A stretch of DNA of 64,000 nt from Bacillus pumilus (GTDB lineage: Bacteria > Bacillota > Bacilli > Bacillales > Bacillaceae): assembly GCF_009937765.1 (NCBI RefSeq), contig NZ_CP047089.1, forward strand, positions 2,912,272-2,976,271. The letters are read 5' to 3'. Below the pieces are notes generated by a model. It saw only the letters and a list, made by a program, of their open reading frames with translations. It had not been told where the DNA came from and did no database searches. Of the stretch, positions 44,869-54,328 are shown one piece after another. Numbering within the stretch: the stretch's first letter is position 1; every line of letters begins with the position of its first letter. A program made the translations under genes and the position numbers.

Positions 44869-45621
44869 TTACATCGTGCTTTCATTTTTCTTATTCGTCC
44901 GGCGTAAAACAATGAGCACAAGCCCAATTATGATCACAATAGATAGTAGACTTTGCAAGAGAAGAACGCCTTGTGATGTCCAGCCAATCCATTCGAATAT
45001 GAGCTGCGGTCCGAAAAAGATGATCGGAATCAGTGAAATGAAATTCGCTTTCATAATCGCATTAAAGACAATGATACAAAACAGCATAAGCAGGATGACG
45101 CCCCATCTTTGACCTGATGTCAGCACAAGTAATGGTGTGCCTAGTTTTTGATCCAATAGTTTGATTGTGACCATTGAAGTCAATTGAAAAATGCCTAAGA
45201 TCCAAAAATAAAGAAATGCCCGGCTGCCTGTTTGAAAGGCAGACGCTCTAAACATCACAATGATCATGATGACATTAGCCACTAAAACGAGCGGATAACC
45301 AATCAATGCATACCAAGAATAGGATAAGCTTTGACTGATCGCATCTGATAAAATCATATAAAAGAGTGATCCAATTAAGAAGGCACTAACGAAGGGAACC
45401 CAATCTTTATGGTTTCCTGACATCTCTTTTGCCAGTTCATCAGCATAGCCCCGCGGATCACCGCCAAACAAAGCCTCGCCTGTTTTACCGTCTTTTTCAG
45501 CCTCAACCGCATGTGTCGTCAGTTCATCCATTAGCTCATCAATTTCATCCTGATTTTTCCCCTTTGAGATGAGATAGAGTTTCAGCTCTAGTAGAACGTG
45601 TCTTGTTTCTTTTGATACCAT
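44869..45621 (-). CDS. HAAS-type membrane protein of a PadR operon
   Basis: 250 residues. A cytoplasmic N-terminal helical domain (about 1-75, ELKLYLISKGKNQDEIDELMDELTTHAVEAEKDGKTGEALFGG) is of the kind found in proteins encoded beside PadR regulators. About six membrane helices follow, and the end is basic (RRTNKKNESTM). Likely co-regulated with and perhaps acting upstream of the PadR protein in membrane stress; the precise function is unknown. It follows padR by 4 bases. Confidence 0.82.
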   Translation of the reverse strand: MVSKETRHVLLELKLYLISKGKNQDEIDELMDELTTHAVEAEKDGKTGEALFGGDPRGYADELAKEMSGNHKDWVPFVSAFLIGSLFYMILSDAISQSLSYSWYALIGYPLVLVANVIMIIVMFRASAFQTGSRAFLYFWILGIFQLTSMVTIKLLDQKLGTPLLVLTSGQRWGVILLMLFCIIVFNAIMKANFISLIPIIFFGPQLIFEWIGWTSQGVLLLQSLLSIVIIIGLVLIVLRRTNKKNESTM

Positions 45622-45625
45622 AATC

Positions 45626-45952
45626 TCACTTCCCTTTTTGTAGTAAACAATTTACATTCTTTGAAAGCTCACTCCAGCGGGTAATAAACTCTGTGAGCGC
45701 TTGTTCGCCAGCTTGAGTGAGCGTATAATATTTCCTTTTCGGACCGCTTGCTGATGCTTTTGTGACAGTGGTCACGAGCTGTTCCTTTTGCATACGCAGC
45801 AGGATCGGATAGATACTTCCTTCACTAATTTGATCAAACCCATATTGAGCAAGCTTCTTCGTCATTTCATATCCATAAATCTCACCCTCTGAAATAATCG
45901 ACAGCAGGCAGCCTTCTAAAATTCCTTTTAGCATTTGTGTGGATGTTGTCAT
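45626..45952 (-). CDS. PadR-family transcriptional regulator
   Basis: 108 residues from ATG 45952 (GGAGG 7 bases upstream). Winged helix MLKGILEGCLLSIISEGEIYGYEMTKKLAQYGFDQISEGSIYPILLRMQKEQLVTT is followed by a short dimerisation helix. First gene of a two-gene operon with a membrane protein. The inducer is unknown. Inverted repeats upstream suggest autorepression. Confidence 0.92.
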   Translation of the reverse strand: MTTSTQMLKGILEGCLLSIISEGEIYGYEMTKKLAQYGFDQISEGSIYPILLRMQKEQLVTTVTKASASGPKRKYYTLTQAGEQALTEFITRWSELSKNVNCLLQKGK

Positions 45953-45985
45953 ATTTGTTCCTCCGATTCCAGTCCCTTGCATCAC

Positions 45986-46029
45986 AAGATAGCATCATCT
46001 TACCACACACTATCTTGCCATGCAAGATA
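45986..46029 (-). promoter_or_regulatory. Two inverted repeats upstream of padR, candidate PadR operators
   Basis: TATCTTGC CAT GCAAGATA (46011-46029) is a perfect 8-base inverted repeat. AAGAT AGCATC ATCTT (45986-46001) is a second, partial copy sharing the AAGAT half. PadR proteins bind ATGT/ACAT- or dyad-type sites; this assignment is by position and symmetry. Confidence 0.6.
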
Positions 46030-46038
46030 CCACCCTAG

Positions 46039-46066
46039 AAAAAAATCACCGCTTAAAGGGTGATTT
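46039..46066 (-). terminator. Terminator of ykhA
   Basis: AAAAATCACC GCTTAAA GGGTGATTTTT. Confidence 0.88.
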
Positions 46067-46588
46067 TTACGCCCATGGTTTATCTGTCCCAAGTGCGTCA
46101 GCTAGCGCCTTGCTATGCTTTCGGCGGCTTTTTCTTTCTTCAGCTCGCTGTTTTGCTGTTTGATGCAGCATGATTTCTTCCTCTGTTTCAGGCATCACCT
46201 GCGGAACTCGTTTAGGTTTTCCGTCTTCATCTAACGAGACAAATGTCAGAAATGAAGTGGCTGCAAGTCTGCGTTCTCCAGACATCAAGTTTTCTTTCAT
46301 GACTTTAACGAACACTTCCATGGAAGACGTGCCAACCCATGTCACATAGGATTCCAAGCATACTGACTCTTTTTGTCCAATCGGCTCTAAAAAGTCAACA
46401 GAATCCATCGAAGCCGTAACCGTTTCACTTCGGCTGTGCCTTGCTGCCGAGATGGAGGCAATGTCATCTATATAACTCATTAATTTTCCGCCAAATAAGG
46501 TTTGGTGATTATTCGTATCGAGAGGAAATACCCTGCTGGTTTTAACAACTTTTGATTCCTTGCAGTATTTGAAATTTTCTTCACTCAT
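46067..46588 (-). CDS. ykhA: Hot-dog-fold acyl-CoA thioesterase YkhA
   Basis: 173 residues. Acyl-CoA hydrolase signature: VFPLDTNNHQTLFGGKLMSYIDDIASISAARHS with the conserved Asn/Asp of the active site, then VDFLEPIGQKESVCLESYVTWVGTSSMEVFVKV and a basic C-terminal tail. Hydrolyses acyl-CoA thioesters, specificity unknown. The start at 46588 is 8 bases from AAGGAG, the third of three consecutive ATGs. Confidence 0.92.
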   Translation of the reverse strand: MSEENFKYCKESKVVKTSRVFPLDTNNHQTLFGGKLMSYIDDIASISAARHSRSETVTASMDSVDFLEPIGQKESVCLESYVTWVGTSSMEVFVKVMKENLMSGERRLAATSFLTFVSLDEDGKPKRVPQVMPETEEEIMLHQTAKQRAEERKSRRKHSKALADALGTDKPWA

Positions 46589-46767
46589 CATCATAGCTCC
46601 TTCTTGCTGTTTTCGTGAATGCGGAACGACTTTTATTAAACACTATTCTTTTAGGTTTGTCTAAACTTTTTGCTTTAGTCTCTCGTGAGAGATTTTCTAT
46701 CGGAAATGTTTCAACCATGACTAAAGCGAGGAATAATAGAACTATGAACAAACAAGGAGGCCATTTG

Positions 46768-47649
46768 ATGCATTCTATAAGAGCAGAACAAATACACAAA
46801 ATGCCGCAATGTATGAGTGAATATGACAATTTACAAGAAGTCCTTTTATGCAGCCCCATCTATATGGAAATCAAACAGATCATCAACGAAACCCAAAAAC
46901 ATTTTGCAAGAGAAAATATTTCTCAAATGAAAGCCATTGCTCAGCATAAGCAATTGATCCAAATCCTAAAAAACCATCAAGTACGTCCCATTATGCTTCC
47001 TGCAAATGACCGCTATCCTGAGCAAGTCTTTACTCGGGATATTGGGTTTACGATTGGACATACACTCTTTGTTTCAAGCATGGCTGCTCCGGTTCGGCAA
47101 GGAGAAGAACAATTATTAAAAGAGTGGGCACAGGAAAATGGCTTCAAAACTGTTAGCCTGACAAACGGAACGATTGAAGGCGGCGATGTACTTGTAGACC
47201 AAACACGTGTATTTGTCGGAATGAGCAAAAGAACAAACCCAGCCGCTATCCATGAGCTCAAAAAAGAACTGCCGGATCATGACATTATTCCCATTCATCT
47301 TCCTCCTCACATTTTGCACCTCGATTGTGTGATGAATATTCTCTCTCATGATGAGATGTTGATTTATCCTGAAGCGTTCAAAAAAGAGGATCTTCACTTG
47401 CTCAACATGCATTATCATCTCATTGAAATAAGTGAACAAGAGCAATTCACACTCGGACCTAACGTTTTATCTATTGGACAGAAAAAAGTGATCAGTTTGC
47501 CCATCAATCAAGAAACAAATGCTGCATTAACCGCTCACGGGTATACTGTCATTGAAGTGGATTTTTCAGAAATCATTAAATCTGGTGGGTCTTTTAGATG
47601 CTGCACATTACCGATTCGGCGTTCATCCACTAAAAAAGCCAGCGTGTAG
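46768..47649 (+). CDS. ykgA: Dimethylarginine dimethylaminohydrolase-type protein (YkgA)
   Basis: 293-residue guanidine-modifying enzyme of the DDAH/arginine deiminase fold; hydrolyses methylated arginines to citrulline plus methylamines, if the family role applies. Signatures: FTRDIGFTIG, GTIEGGDVLV, LHLDCVMNIL (catalytic His region), and the nucleophile in SGGSFRCCTLPIRR near the end. The start at 46768 follows AAGGAGG. The C-terminal tail RRSSTKKASV runs into the terminator, so the last residues are fixed by its stem. Confidence 0.87.
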   Translation: MHSIRAEQIHKMPQCMSEYDNLQEVLLCSPIYMEIKQIINETQKHFARENISQMKAIAQHKQLIQILKNHQVRPIMLPANDRYPEQVFTRDIGFTIGHTLFVSSMAAPVRQGEEQLLKEWAQENGFKTVSLTNGTIEGGDVLVDQTRVFVGMSKRTNPAAIHELKKELPDHDIIPIHLPPHILHLDCVMNILSHDEMLIYPEAFKKEDLHLLNMHYHLIEISEQEQFTLGPNVLSIGQKKVISLPINQETNAALTAHGYTVIEVDFSEIIKSGGSFRCCTLPIRRSSTKKASV

Positions 47650-47677
47650 AACAGCTTGTCTACTTGCTGGCTTTTTT
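47632..47677 (+). terminator. Terminator of ykgA
   Basis: AAAAAAGCCAGC ... GCTGGCTTTTTT with an inner GTGTAGA/GTCTAC pairing; the 5' arm is the coding end of ykgA. Confidence 0.88.
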
Positions 47678-47687
47678 CTATCTATTT

Positions 47688-48656
47688 TTATGTCCGGTCG
47701 TATAAATGACAGGCGACATCATGCCCCTCTTCTACCGCTTGTAATGTTGGCTTTTTTTCAGCACACACATCCATCGCTGCAGGACACCTTGTTCGAAATA
47801 CACAGCCGCTTGGCGGATTCACTGGACTTGGAATTTCTCCTTTTAAAATGAACCTTTTGCGCTTGTCCTCCACGTCAGGATCTGGAATGGGGATCGCTGA
47901 CAGCAAGGCTTGTGTGTATGGGTGCAGCGGTGTTTGATATAACGCATCACTACTGGTCAATTCGACGAGATGACCTAAATACATGACACCGATTCGGTCG
48001 CTGATATATTTGACCATCGACAGATCATGCGCAATAAAGAGAAATGTCAGCCCTTCCTCCTTTTGCAATTTTTTTAGCAGATTCACAACCTGCGCTTGAA
48101 CGGAGACATCTAGTGCAGAAATGGGCTCATCTGCCACAATAAATTTCGGTGCTAAGGCGAGTGCCCTTGCAATACCGATTCTCTGCCTCTGCCCTCCACT
48201 GAATTCATGAGGGTAGCGCGTGGCAAAGTCATAGCTAAGCCCAACCGCTTCCAGTAGTTCTTTCACCCGGGCCACCCTTTTCTTTTGACTCCCATAAAGG
48301 TGATGAATCTCCATTGGCTCCAGCATGATATCTTTGACAGACAGCCGCGGATTCAGGGAAGAATACGGATCTTGAAACACCATTTGAATTTGCCGATTAA
48401 AATCAAAGGATTCTTTTTGTGAAAGGTGATGAAGGCTTTTCCCTTCATACAAGGCTTCTCCATCTGTCGGTTCATAAAGGCGCATAAGCACTTTTCCAAG
48501 TGTGGATTTCCCGCAGCCGGACTCGCCAACAAGGCCAAATGTTTCGCCTTGTTTTAACTGAAAGGAGACACCGTCTAGTGCTTTTAACATTCTTCCCTTC
48601 GATAGATGAAAGTGTTTTTTGAGATTGTTTACTTGTAAAAGTGGTTCAACTGCCAT
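47688..48656 (-). CDS. ykfD: Peptide ABC transporter ATP-binding protein YkfD
   Basis: 322 residues, OppF/DppF type. Walker [17 protein letters not shown]-loop VFQDPYSSLNPR, signature EFSGGQRQRIGIARALALAPKFIVADEPISALD, and the C-terminal oligopeptide-transporter region with four cysteines (CVFRTRCPAAMDVC) typical of the Fe-S-containing Opp/Dpp ATPases. The ATG 48656 overlaps the ykfC end. It likely completes the DppBCD permease with DppD. Confidence 0.92.
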   Translation of the reverse strand: MAVEPLLQVNNLKKHFHLSKGRMLKALDGVSFQLKQGETFGLVGESGCGKSTLGKVLMRLYEPTDGEALYEGKSLHHLSQKESFDFNRQIQMVFQDPYSSLNPRLSVKDIMLEPMEIHHLYGSQKKRVARVKELLEAVGLSYDFATRYPHEFSGGQRQRIGIARALALAPKFIVADEPISALDVSVQAQVVNLLKKLQKEEGLTFLFIAHDLSMVKYISDRIGVMYLGHLVELTSSDALYQTPLHPYTQALLSAIPIPDPDVEDKRKRFILKGEIPSPVNPPSGCVFRTRCPAAMDVCAEKKPTLQAVEEGHDVACHLYDRT

Positions 48657-49566
48657 GACCTTTGCTCCCTTCGCTTGGCAAATACCGTCTTGCACCTGCC
48701 CATTCTTTTTCATATGAAGTGCCAGAAAGGGAAAGAAGTTCAATTTCTCTGCCGGTTTTAGGCGAGTGAAGCATCATACCGTCACCTGCATAAATCCCAA
48801 CATGGCGTACAGCTCCCTTTCCGTTATCATTGGCGAAAAACAATAAGTCGCCCTGTTCTAAATGGCTTGATGTGACCGGTGTACCTTGCACTGCTTGGTC
48901 ACTTGCGTCTCTCGGCAAAAGATATCCGCACGCTTTATACATGCTGTAAGCAAAGCCCGAACAGTCATAGCCAAAGCTGCTCATACCACCCCATAAATAC
49001 GAAAGACCAATAAATTGTTTTCCCTTCTCTACAACATCTTTTCCAGTCATAGCGGAAGTGGATGAAACTGGTTGCACATCTGTTTTATTGATTTCTCTCG
49101 TCCCTGCTGGTGTGACAACGCGAAAGCGATCACTCGTTTCTTCTACAGCTGCGAGCTCTGTTAAAAAACTAGTTTCCATGTCCGCTTGCCCGTTTCGATA
49201 GAGCATGGCTTTTTTCTGACAAACGATATGAGATATAGCTGGCGCACTTCCTTCTGTCACTTGCTTTAGTTGGTTCGCAGGTATATAGCCAGGGTAGCCT
49301 TGCGGATGTTTCCGGGTGGCCTGCTGCGGAATGACGACTTTCAACCAGCCGCCTGTCTCTTCTAAGCCAATGACTCGTTCACCGAGCAGTACTTGCGACT
49401 GGAGCAGATTTTCTTCACATAAAGCCAGTTTTTCTTCATATGTTTGCTTGTCAATCCACTCTTTCATTTTGAAGGAGCTCTGAAGAACCTTTTGATCCAT
49501 TTCTCTCGGTGACTGCGGCGTTGTCCATACGTTCGCGACTGCAACCTTTGATTCAAATATCATCAT
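48646..49566 (-). CDS. ykfC: Gamma-D-glutamyl-L-diamino acid endopeptidase YkfC
   Basis: 306-residue NlpC/P60 cysteine peptidase that cleaves L-Ala-gamma-D-Glu from murein peptides inside the cell; there is no signal peptide. Two SH3b-like N-terminal domains (about 1-165) are followed by the catalytic domain with GYDCSGFAYS (Cys), RHVGIYAGDGMMLH (His) and the third polar residue. The ATG overlaps the ykfB stop. Its product is the substrate of YkfB. Confidence 0.94.
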   Translation of the reverse strand: MMIFESKVAVANVWTTPQSPREMDQKVLQSSFKMKEWIDKQTYEEKLALCEENLLQSQVLLGERVIGLEETGGWLKVVIPQQATRKHPQGYPGYIPANQLKQVTEGSAPAISHIVCQKKAMLYRNGQADMETSFLTELAAVEETSDRFRVVTPAGTREINKTDVQPVSSTSAMTGKDVVEKGKQFIGLSYLWGGMSSFGYDCSGFAYSMYKACGYLLPRDASDQAVQGTPVTSSHLEQGDLLFFANDNGKGAVRHVGIYAGDGMMLHSPKTGREIELLSLSGTSYEKEWAGARRYLPSEGSKGHGS

Positions 49567-50642
49567 GAGACTCCTTTCACCCCTCGAATGCCTAACCCAT
49601 GTTGCGGCGGGAAAAAGATATCTTTTCCTTTGTATAAGATACCTCCGTCTACCATGTCCTCTTTTAGCATCAGCGGAGCATCAAAATCGTAGCGGGTGAT
49701 ATTCGGCTGACTTGCGGCGAGATGAGCGGCTGCTGTAATCCCAAGTTTTGACTCAATCATGCTGCCAACCATACACTTGACGCCGTATGCTTCTGCTAAA
49801 GCGTTAATTTTTAAAGCCTCTTTTATGCCGCCTGATTTCATTAATTTTAAATTGATCAAATCACAGCTTCTCGTTTCAAGCACTTTAATCGCATCATGAA
49901 AACTAAAAATACTTTCGTCTGCCATAATCAGTGTATCTGTTGCCTCCGTCACACGGCGCAGGCCTTCGATATCTTCTTTTGGCACTGGTTGCTCGACTAG
50001 TTCGATATTCAGTGACTCCATTTTCCGAATGGCTACGACCGCTTCCTTCCACGTCCAGCCCTGATTCGCATCAAGCCTGATCTGAATATCTGGCCCGACC
50101 TTTTCTCGAATTCGCTTGATTCGCTGAATATCCGTGTCTATGTCATCTTTTCCTACCTTGATCTTTAATGTCTGAAAGCCTTCTGCTGCGTATTGCTTCG
50201 CATCTTCCGCCATCTCAAGTGGACGGTTTACACTGACCGTATAATCGGTTTCAAGTTGACTGCGATATCCGCCAAGGTATTGATAAAGGGGAAGTCCTGC
50301 CTGCTTCGCTAAGCCATCATAAATGGCCATGTCAACCGCTGCCTTTGCGCTTGTGTTGCAAGCGAGCACACGATTCATTCGAGAAAAAATTTGTTCATAC
50401 TCAGACAAGGAAGCCCCAAGTAAGATCGGTCTGATCACTTCACAGATGGCATAGTCGATGCTTTCCAGCGTCTCACCTGTAATCACGGCAGTCGGAACTG
50501 CCTCTCCGTAGCTGACGTCACCTTGATCATATGTGACGATAACGATCAGAGATGCTGCGTCATACACCGTTCGCAAAGCGGTTTTGAAAGGCTTTTTTAG
50601 TGGTACACTCATTCTACATGTGCGAACATCGACGATTTTCAT
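49563..50642 (-). CDS. ykfB: L-Ala-D/L-Glu epimerase YkfB
   Basis: 359-residue enolase-superfamily enzyme that converts L-Ala-D-Glu to L-Ala-L-Glu so that ordinary peptidases can use it. Catalytic residues: Lys160 and Lys162 (TLKIKVGK), metal ligands Asp191, Glu217, Asp242 (RLDANQGW, LVEQPV, MADES), and Lys266 (INLKLMKSGG). The start at 50642 overlaps the ykfA stop by 4 bases. The longer frame to 50807 is not needed. Confidence 0.95.
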   Translation of the reverse strand: MKIVDVRTCRMSVPLKKPFKTALRTVYDAASLIVIVTYDQGDVSYGEAVPTAVITGETLESIDYAICEVIRPILLGASLSEYEQIFSRMNRVLACNTSAKAAVDMAIYDGLAKQAGLPLYQYLGGYRSQLETDYTVSVNRPLEMAEDAKQYAAEGFQTLKIKVGKDDIDTDIQRIKRIREKVGPDIQIRLDANQGWTWKEAVVAIRKMESLNIELVEQPVPKEDIEGLRRVTEATDTLIMADESIFSFHDAIKVLETRSCDLINLKLMKSGGIKEALKINALAEAYGVKCMVGSMIESKLGITAAAHLAASQPNITRYDFDAPLMLKEDMVDGGILYKGKDIFFPPQHGLGIRGVKGVS

Positions 50643-51580
50643 GTGATCGCCTCTTTCGCTGCAACGCCTGGAGAAATGTCCAGTTTTTTTCCTGTCGCAT
50701 CTAATGCAGCCTGTGTGCCCATTGGAATGGCAAAGTTCGGAGAAGAATGACCGATCCGAAAGCCCCCAAGTGCAGGCTTCTTTTGCGGCACAATATATGT
50801 GTCCCATACTTGATTCAATGTGAGGGACTGATCTTTCTTTTTTGGCTCACATTGATGAAAATCTCCAATGATGAATCCAACCGCATCATACAATTTCCCA
50901 GCAGAAGTGAGGTGCTGCATCATTCGATCAATTTTATAGGGTTCTTCGTCAATATCTTCAATGAACAAAAGCTTTCCCTTCGTATCGATTTCAAAAGGTG
51001 TACCAAGTGTTGTGACGATGAGGGCAAGATTTCCTCCTACAATCTCACCTGAAGCGGTGCCCGGATAGAAAGTATGAAGGGGCGACAAGTGGTGCGCATA
51101 CGTAAAGGCTTTCGGTGCGAACAATTGTAAAAAGGTATCTTTCGTATAAGGATGGACCTCTTCAAGTCCCACATCAGAGGAGAGCATTGGACCATGAAAC
51201 GTCACAAGACCTGTCTGCTGCTGGATCGCCGTATGTAAAAACGTAATATCACTGTAGCCCCAAAAGATTTTTGGATTCCGGCGAATCAGGTCATAGTCAA
51301 TGGCTTCCGCAAGTCTGCCAGTCCCGTATCCTCCGCAAGCACAAATAACCGCTTTCACCTCTGGATCTTGAAACATGCAATGAAGATCTTCCACTCTTTC
51401 ATGATCATGACCTGCTAAATATCCATACCGCCGGTCCAAATACTTCCCTTTTTTCACCTTTAGCCCGAGGCTTTCTAAAAAGGCAATCCCTTTTGCTAAT
51501 TTCAGCTCATCAGGCGGGCTTGCTGGGGCAATAACCCCCACTGTATCCCCTGTTTGAAGTGCCACTGGCAGCTGGCTCAT
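50639..51580 (-). CDS. ykfA: Muramoyl-peptide LD-carboxypeptidase YkfA
   Basis: 313-residue S66-family serine peptidase that trims murein peptides in the cytoplasm. Nucleophile region FWGYSDITFLHTAI; Glu/His partners in LLFIEDIDEEPYKIDRMM and FRIGHSSPNFAIPMGTQAALDA. No signal peptide. The ATG at 51580 follows AGAGGGG. Located after dppE with a modest hairpin between. Confidence 0.93.
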   Translation of the reverse strand: MSQLPVALQTGDTVGVIAPASPPDELKLAKGIAFLESLGLKVKKGKYLDRRYGYLAGHDHERVEDLHCMFQDPEVKAVICACGGYGTGRLAEAIDYDLIRRNPKIFWGYSDITFLHTAIQQQTGLVTFHGPMLSSDVGLEEVHPYTKDTFLQLFAPKAFTYAHHLSPLHTFYPGTASGEIVGGNLALIVTTLGTPFEIDTKGKLLFIEDIDEEPYKIDRMMQHLTSAGKLYDAVGFIIGDFHQCEPKKKDQSLTLNQVWDTYIVPQKKPALGGFRIGHSSPNFAIPMGTQAALDATGKKLDISPGVAAKEAIT

Positions 51581-51651
51581 GCCGTATCCCCTCTTTCTCT
51601 TTGTTTCTTTCAATCTATGGGTTTTTGCTTCATAACATGAACAAATAAAGG

Positions 51652-51680
51652 AACAGACGCTTTTATTTCAAAGCGTCTTT
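51652..51680 (-). terminator. Attenuator-like hairpin between dppE and ykfA
   Basis: Minus strand AGACGCTTT GAAAT AAAAGCGTCT followed by GTTCC rather than a T-run. It probably reduces or stabilises rather than ends transcription, so dppA-E could be expressed more than ykfA-D. Confidence 0.5.
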
Positions 51681-51691
51681 TGATTCTAATA

Positions 51692-53314
51692 TCATTTTCC
51701 ATCTACTTGCGCCCATTTCAAATCGATATACCCAACAGGGTGACGAACAATCCCCTTCACGCCTTCTTTTTGTAAATGAACTTGGTTATAAAAATGAATC
51801 GGGATGATCGGTGCTTCTTCAATGAGAAGTGCCTCTGCATCATGAAGAATGTTGTTTCTCTTTTGCTCGTCTGCTTCCTGACTTGCCTTTTTAATCAGTT
51901 GATCATAGGTATCGTTTGACCACCCTGTCCGGTTCATGGCATTCCCTGTTTGAAAGCTTTCTAGGAAATTGATCGGATCTGCATAGTCTGCTAAAAATGA
52001 ACTTTGTGAGAATTGAAATTTCAGTGCCTTTTGATCTTCAGCAAATACATTGGCTTCCATGTTGGCAAGCTTCACATCTACACCTAGCGCTTCTTTCAGC
52101 TGCTGCTGGATGGCTTCAGCTTTTTTCTTATTCTCAGGCTTTGTACTGTATGTCAATGTGACGGCTGGCAGTTTTGAATAGTTCTCTTCTTTCAGCCCTT
52201 TTTCTAATAGCTTTGCAGCTTCACTCTTATCGTTCTTCACAAGATCACCGCCAGCTTTTCTGAAATCCTCACCTTTTGAATCTAGAATGCCTGGCGAGAC
52301 AAAGGCGTGTGCTGGCTTCTCTTCATTTTTCGTCACATAATCTACGATATCTTGCGGATTGATCGCCATTTGAAATGCTTTGCGGATGTTTTTATTTTGA
52401 AAAGGTTCCATGTTTACATTCAGACGATAAAAGAACAATCCAGCCTGGTCTTCAATTTGTACATCTTTATTTTTCAGCAGATTTTCACTTTGTTCTGCTG
52501 GGACAAAGGCAGTATCTAAATCTCCTGATTGATACATTTGATAGTCTGTGTTTCGATCACTGATCATCAGCCACTTCACTTGATCTAACTTAACTGATTT
52601 TTCGTCCCAATACGTCTCACTTTTTGCCATTGTAAAGCTCTCATCATGCTTCCACTCTGTCAGCTTGAACGGTCCATTTCCGACAAAGGTTTTGGCGTCT
52701 TTTGCCCAGTTTGGGTCCTTCTTCGCTACCTGTTCATTGACAGGAAAAAAGGCAGGGTTTGCGGTCATATTCAAGAACGATTTCTGCGGGTATGCCAGTG
52801 TGACCTTAAGCGTTTTGTCATTCTCAGCGCTAACTTTAACGTCTTCTTTCTTTCCTTTTCCGCTGTTAAATGCCTCTCCGCCTTCAATCATATACGCTAG
52901 GAACGATGCGGAGGAGCCTGTTTTCGGATCAAGCAGCCGCTTCCACGCATATTCAAAGTCACTCGCTTTCACTGGATCACCATTTGACCACTTGATGCCA
53001 TCTCTTAAATGGAACGTGTACGTTTTTCCATCCTTTGAAATCTCCCATTTTTCCGCCATTGCAGGAGATGGTTCGTGCTTTTCATTCAGTCTTGTTAATC
53101 CCTCCATTAGGTTATTGAGTCCTTGCCACGATACATTATTAAAACCAATCGGAGGATCAAACGACGTCGGTTCGTTTTCGTTATTTAAGGTTAATACTTT
53201 CTTTTCACCCTCTTTGCTTGATGATCCTTTCCCTGCTTGCTCATTGGCTGTACATCCTGCGAGCAGCATGATTGTGAATATACATATACTGATGATCCAT
53301 CCCTTTTTTCTCAT
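51692..53314 (-). CDS. dppE: Dipeptide-binding lipoprotein DppE
   Basis: 540 residues. Lipoprotein signal [21 protein letters not shown] (lipobox LAGC, Cys21), then the SBP_bac_5 fold with NEPTSFDPPIGFNNVSWQGLNNLMEGL and YTFHLRDGIKWSNGDPVKASDFEYAWKRLLDP. Captures di-/tri-peptides and murein peptides outside the cell for DppBCD. The start overlaps the dppD stop by one base (TAATG). Confidence 0.96.
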   Translation of the reverse strand: MRKKGWIISICIFTIMLLAGCTANEQAGKGSSSKEGEKKVLTLNNENEPTSFDPPIGFNNVSWQGLNNLMEGLTRLNEKHEPSPAMAEKWEISKDGKTYTFHLRDGIKWSNGDPVKASDFEYAWKRLLDPKTGSSASFLAYMIEGGEAFNSGKGKKEDVKVSAENDKTLKVTLAYPQKSFLNMTANPAFFPVNEQVAKKDPNWAKDAKTFVGNGPFKLTEWKHDESFTMAKSETYWDEKSVKLDQVKWLMISDRNTDYQMYQSGDLDTAFVPAEQSENLLKNKDVQIEDQAGLFFYRLNVNMEPFQNKNIRKAFQMAINPQDIVDYVTKNEEKPAHAFVSPGILDSKGEDFRKAGGDLVKNDKSEAAKLLEKGLKEENYSKLPAVTLTYSTKPENKKKAEAIQQQLKEALGVDVKLANMEANVFAEDQKALKFQFSQSSFLADYADPINFLESFQTGNAMNRTGWSNDTYDQLIKKASQEADEQKRNNILHDAEALLIEEAPIIPIHFYNQVHLQKEGVKGIVRHPVGYIDLKWAQVDGK

Positions 53315-54321
53315 TAAAAACTCCCCCTTTGTGTTGAAGATAAAACGGTTTGCGCACGCTCATCTTGGAGCCAGCAATGCACTGTATGAGTAGGTGACCG
53401 CTGCGTTTCATGCGGCATGATATGATCACATACCTTCATAGCGGCAGGGCAGCGATCTGTATACGGACAGCCCTTTGGCGGAGCAAATAAATCAGGCGGG
53501 CTTCCTTCAATTGGAACGAGTTCGTCTTTCATATCAAGTCTTGGAACGGATTGCAGAAGTCCCTTTGTATAAGGATGCTGCGGACTGTAAAAAATATCTC
53601 GCCTCGTTCCGACCTCCACCATCTTCCCCCCGTACATGACCGCCACTCGGTCTGCGACTTGGGCTACGACCCCTAAATCGTGTGTGATTAAAATGATGGT
53701 GACACCTGTTTTTCTCTGAATCTCTTTAAACAGCTCTAATATTTGTGCCTGTATGGTCACATCGAGCGCTGTCGTTGGTTCATCAGCAATCAACACTTTA
53801 GGCTCGCAAATCAGCGCCATGGCAATCATAAGCCGCTGCCTCATTCCTCCGCTGAACTGATGAGGGTATTGCTTTAGCCTTTCCTTCGGCTGCGGAATAC
53901 CGACCAAATCAAGCATTCGAATGGCGGCTTCTTTCACTTCTTTTTTCGTCAGCTTTTGATGCTCCTTTGCCGCCTCCATGAGCTGATCGCCGATTGTCAA
54001 AGTTGGATTCAGTGCGGTCATGGGATCTTGGAAAATCATCGAAATATCGACACCTCTTATGGCGCGCATTTCTTTTTCAGATAAAGACAGTAAATTGCGG
54101 TCTTCAAACCATATTTCTCCCTGATCAACATGAGCGCTGTAAGCTGGTAGCAGCCTCATAATGCTTTGTGAAGTGACACTTTTCCCGCAGCCTGACTCTC
54201 CTACAATGGCAAGGGTTTCTTTTTCATATACATCCACATTCACTCCGCGTACCGCTCGAACTGAGCCGCCATATGTCCGAAAGCTGACGTGCAGATCGAT
54301 GATTTGTAGAACTTTTTTCAA
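53314..54321 (-). CDS. dppD: Dipeptide ABC transporter ATP-binding protein DppD
   Basis: 335 residues. Walker [18 protein letters not shown]-loop [12 protein letters not shown], signature [33 protein letters not shown], and the cysteine-rich tail [19 protein letters not shown] start at 54321 following GAGGTG. Works with DppB, DppC and probably YkfD. Confidence 0.95.
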   Translation of the reverse strand: MKKVLQIIDLHVSFRTYGGSVRAVRGVNVDVYEKETLAIVGESGCGKSVTSQSIMRLLPAYSAHVDQGEIWFEDRNLLSLSEKEMRAIRGVDISMIFQDPMTALNPTLTIGDQLMEAAKEHQKLTKKEVKEAAIRMLDLVGIPQPKERLKQYPHQFSGGMRQRLMIAMALICEPKVLIADEPTTALDVTIQAQILELFKEIQRKTGVTIILITHDLGVVAQVADRVAVMYGGKMVEVGTRRDIFYSPQHPYTKGLLQSVPRLDMKDELVPIEGSPPDLFAPPKGCPYTDRCPAAMKVCDHIMPHETQRSPTHTVHCWLQDERAQTVLSSTQRGSF

Positions 54322-54328
54322 AGCGCCA

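Noticed and set aside
47640..47670. AGCGTGTAGA near the ykgA end as a further repeat copy
   Set aside because: Only about ten bases match the core end, inside a terminator stem that explains them; chance is sufficient.
52665..53393. 242-codon plus-strand frame opposite dppE
   Set aside because: Shadow of dppE in the opposite strand; dppE has clear lipoprotein and SBP features.
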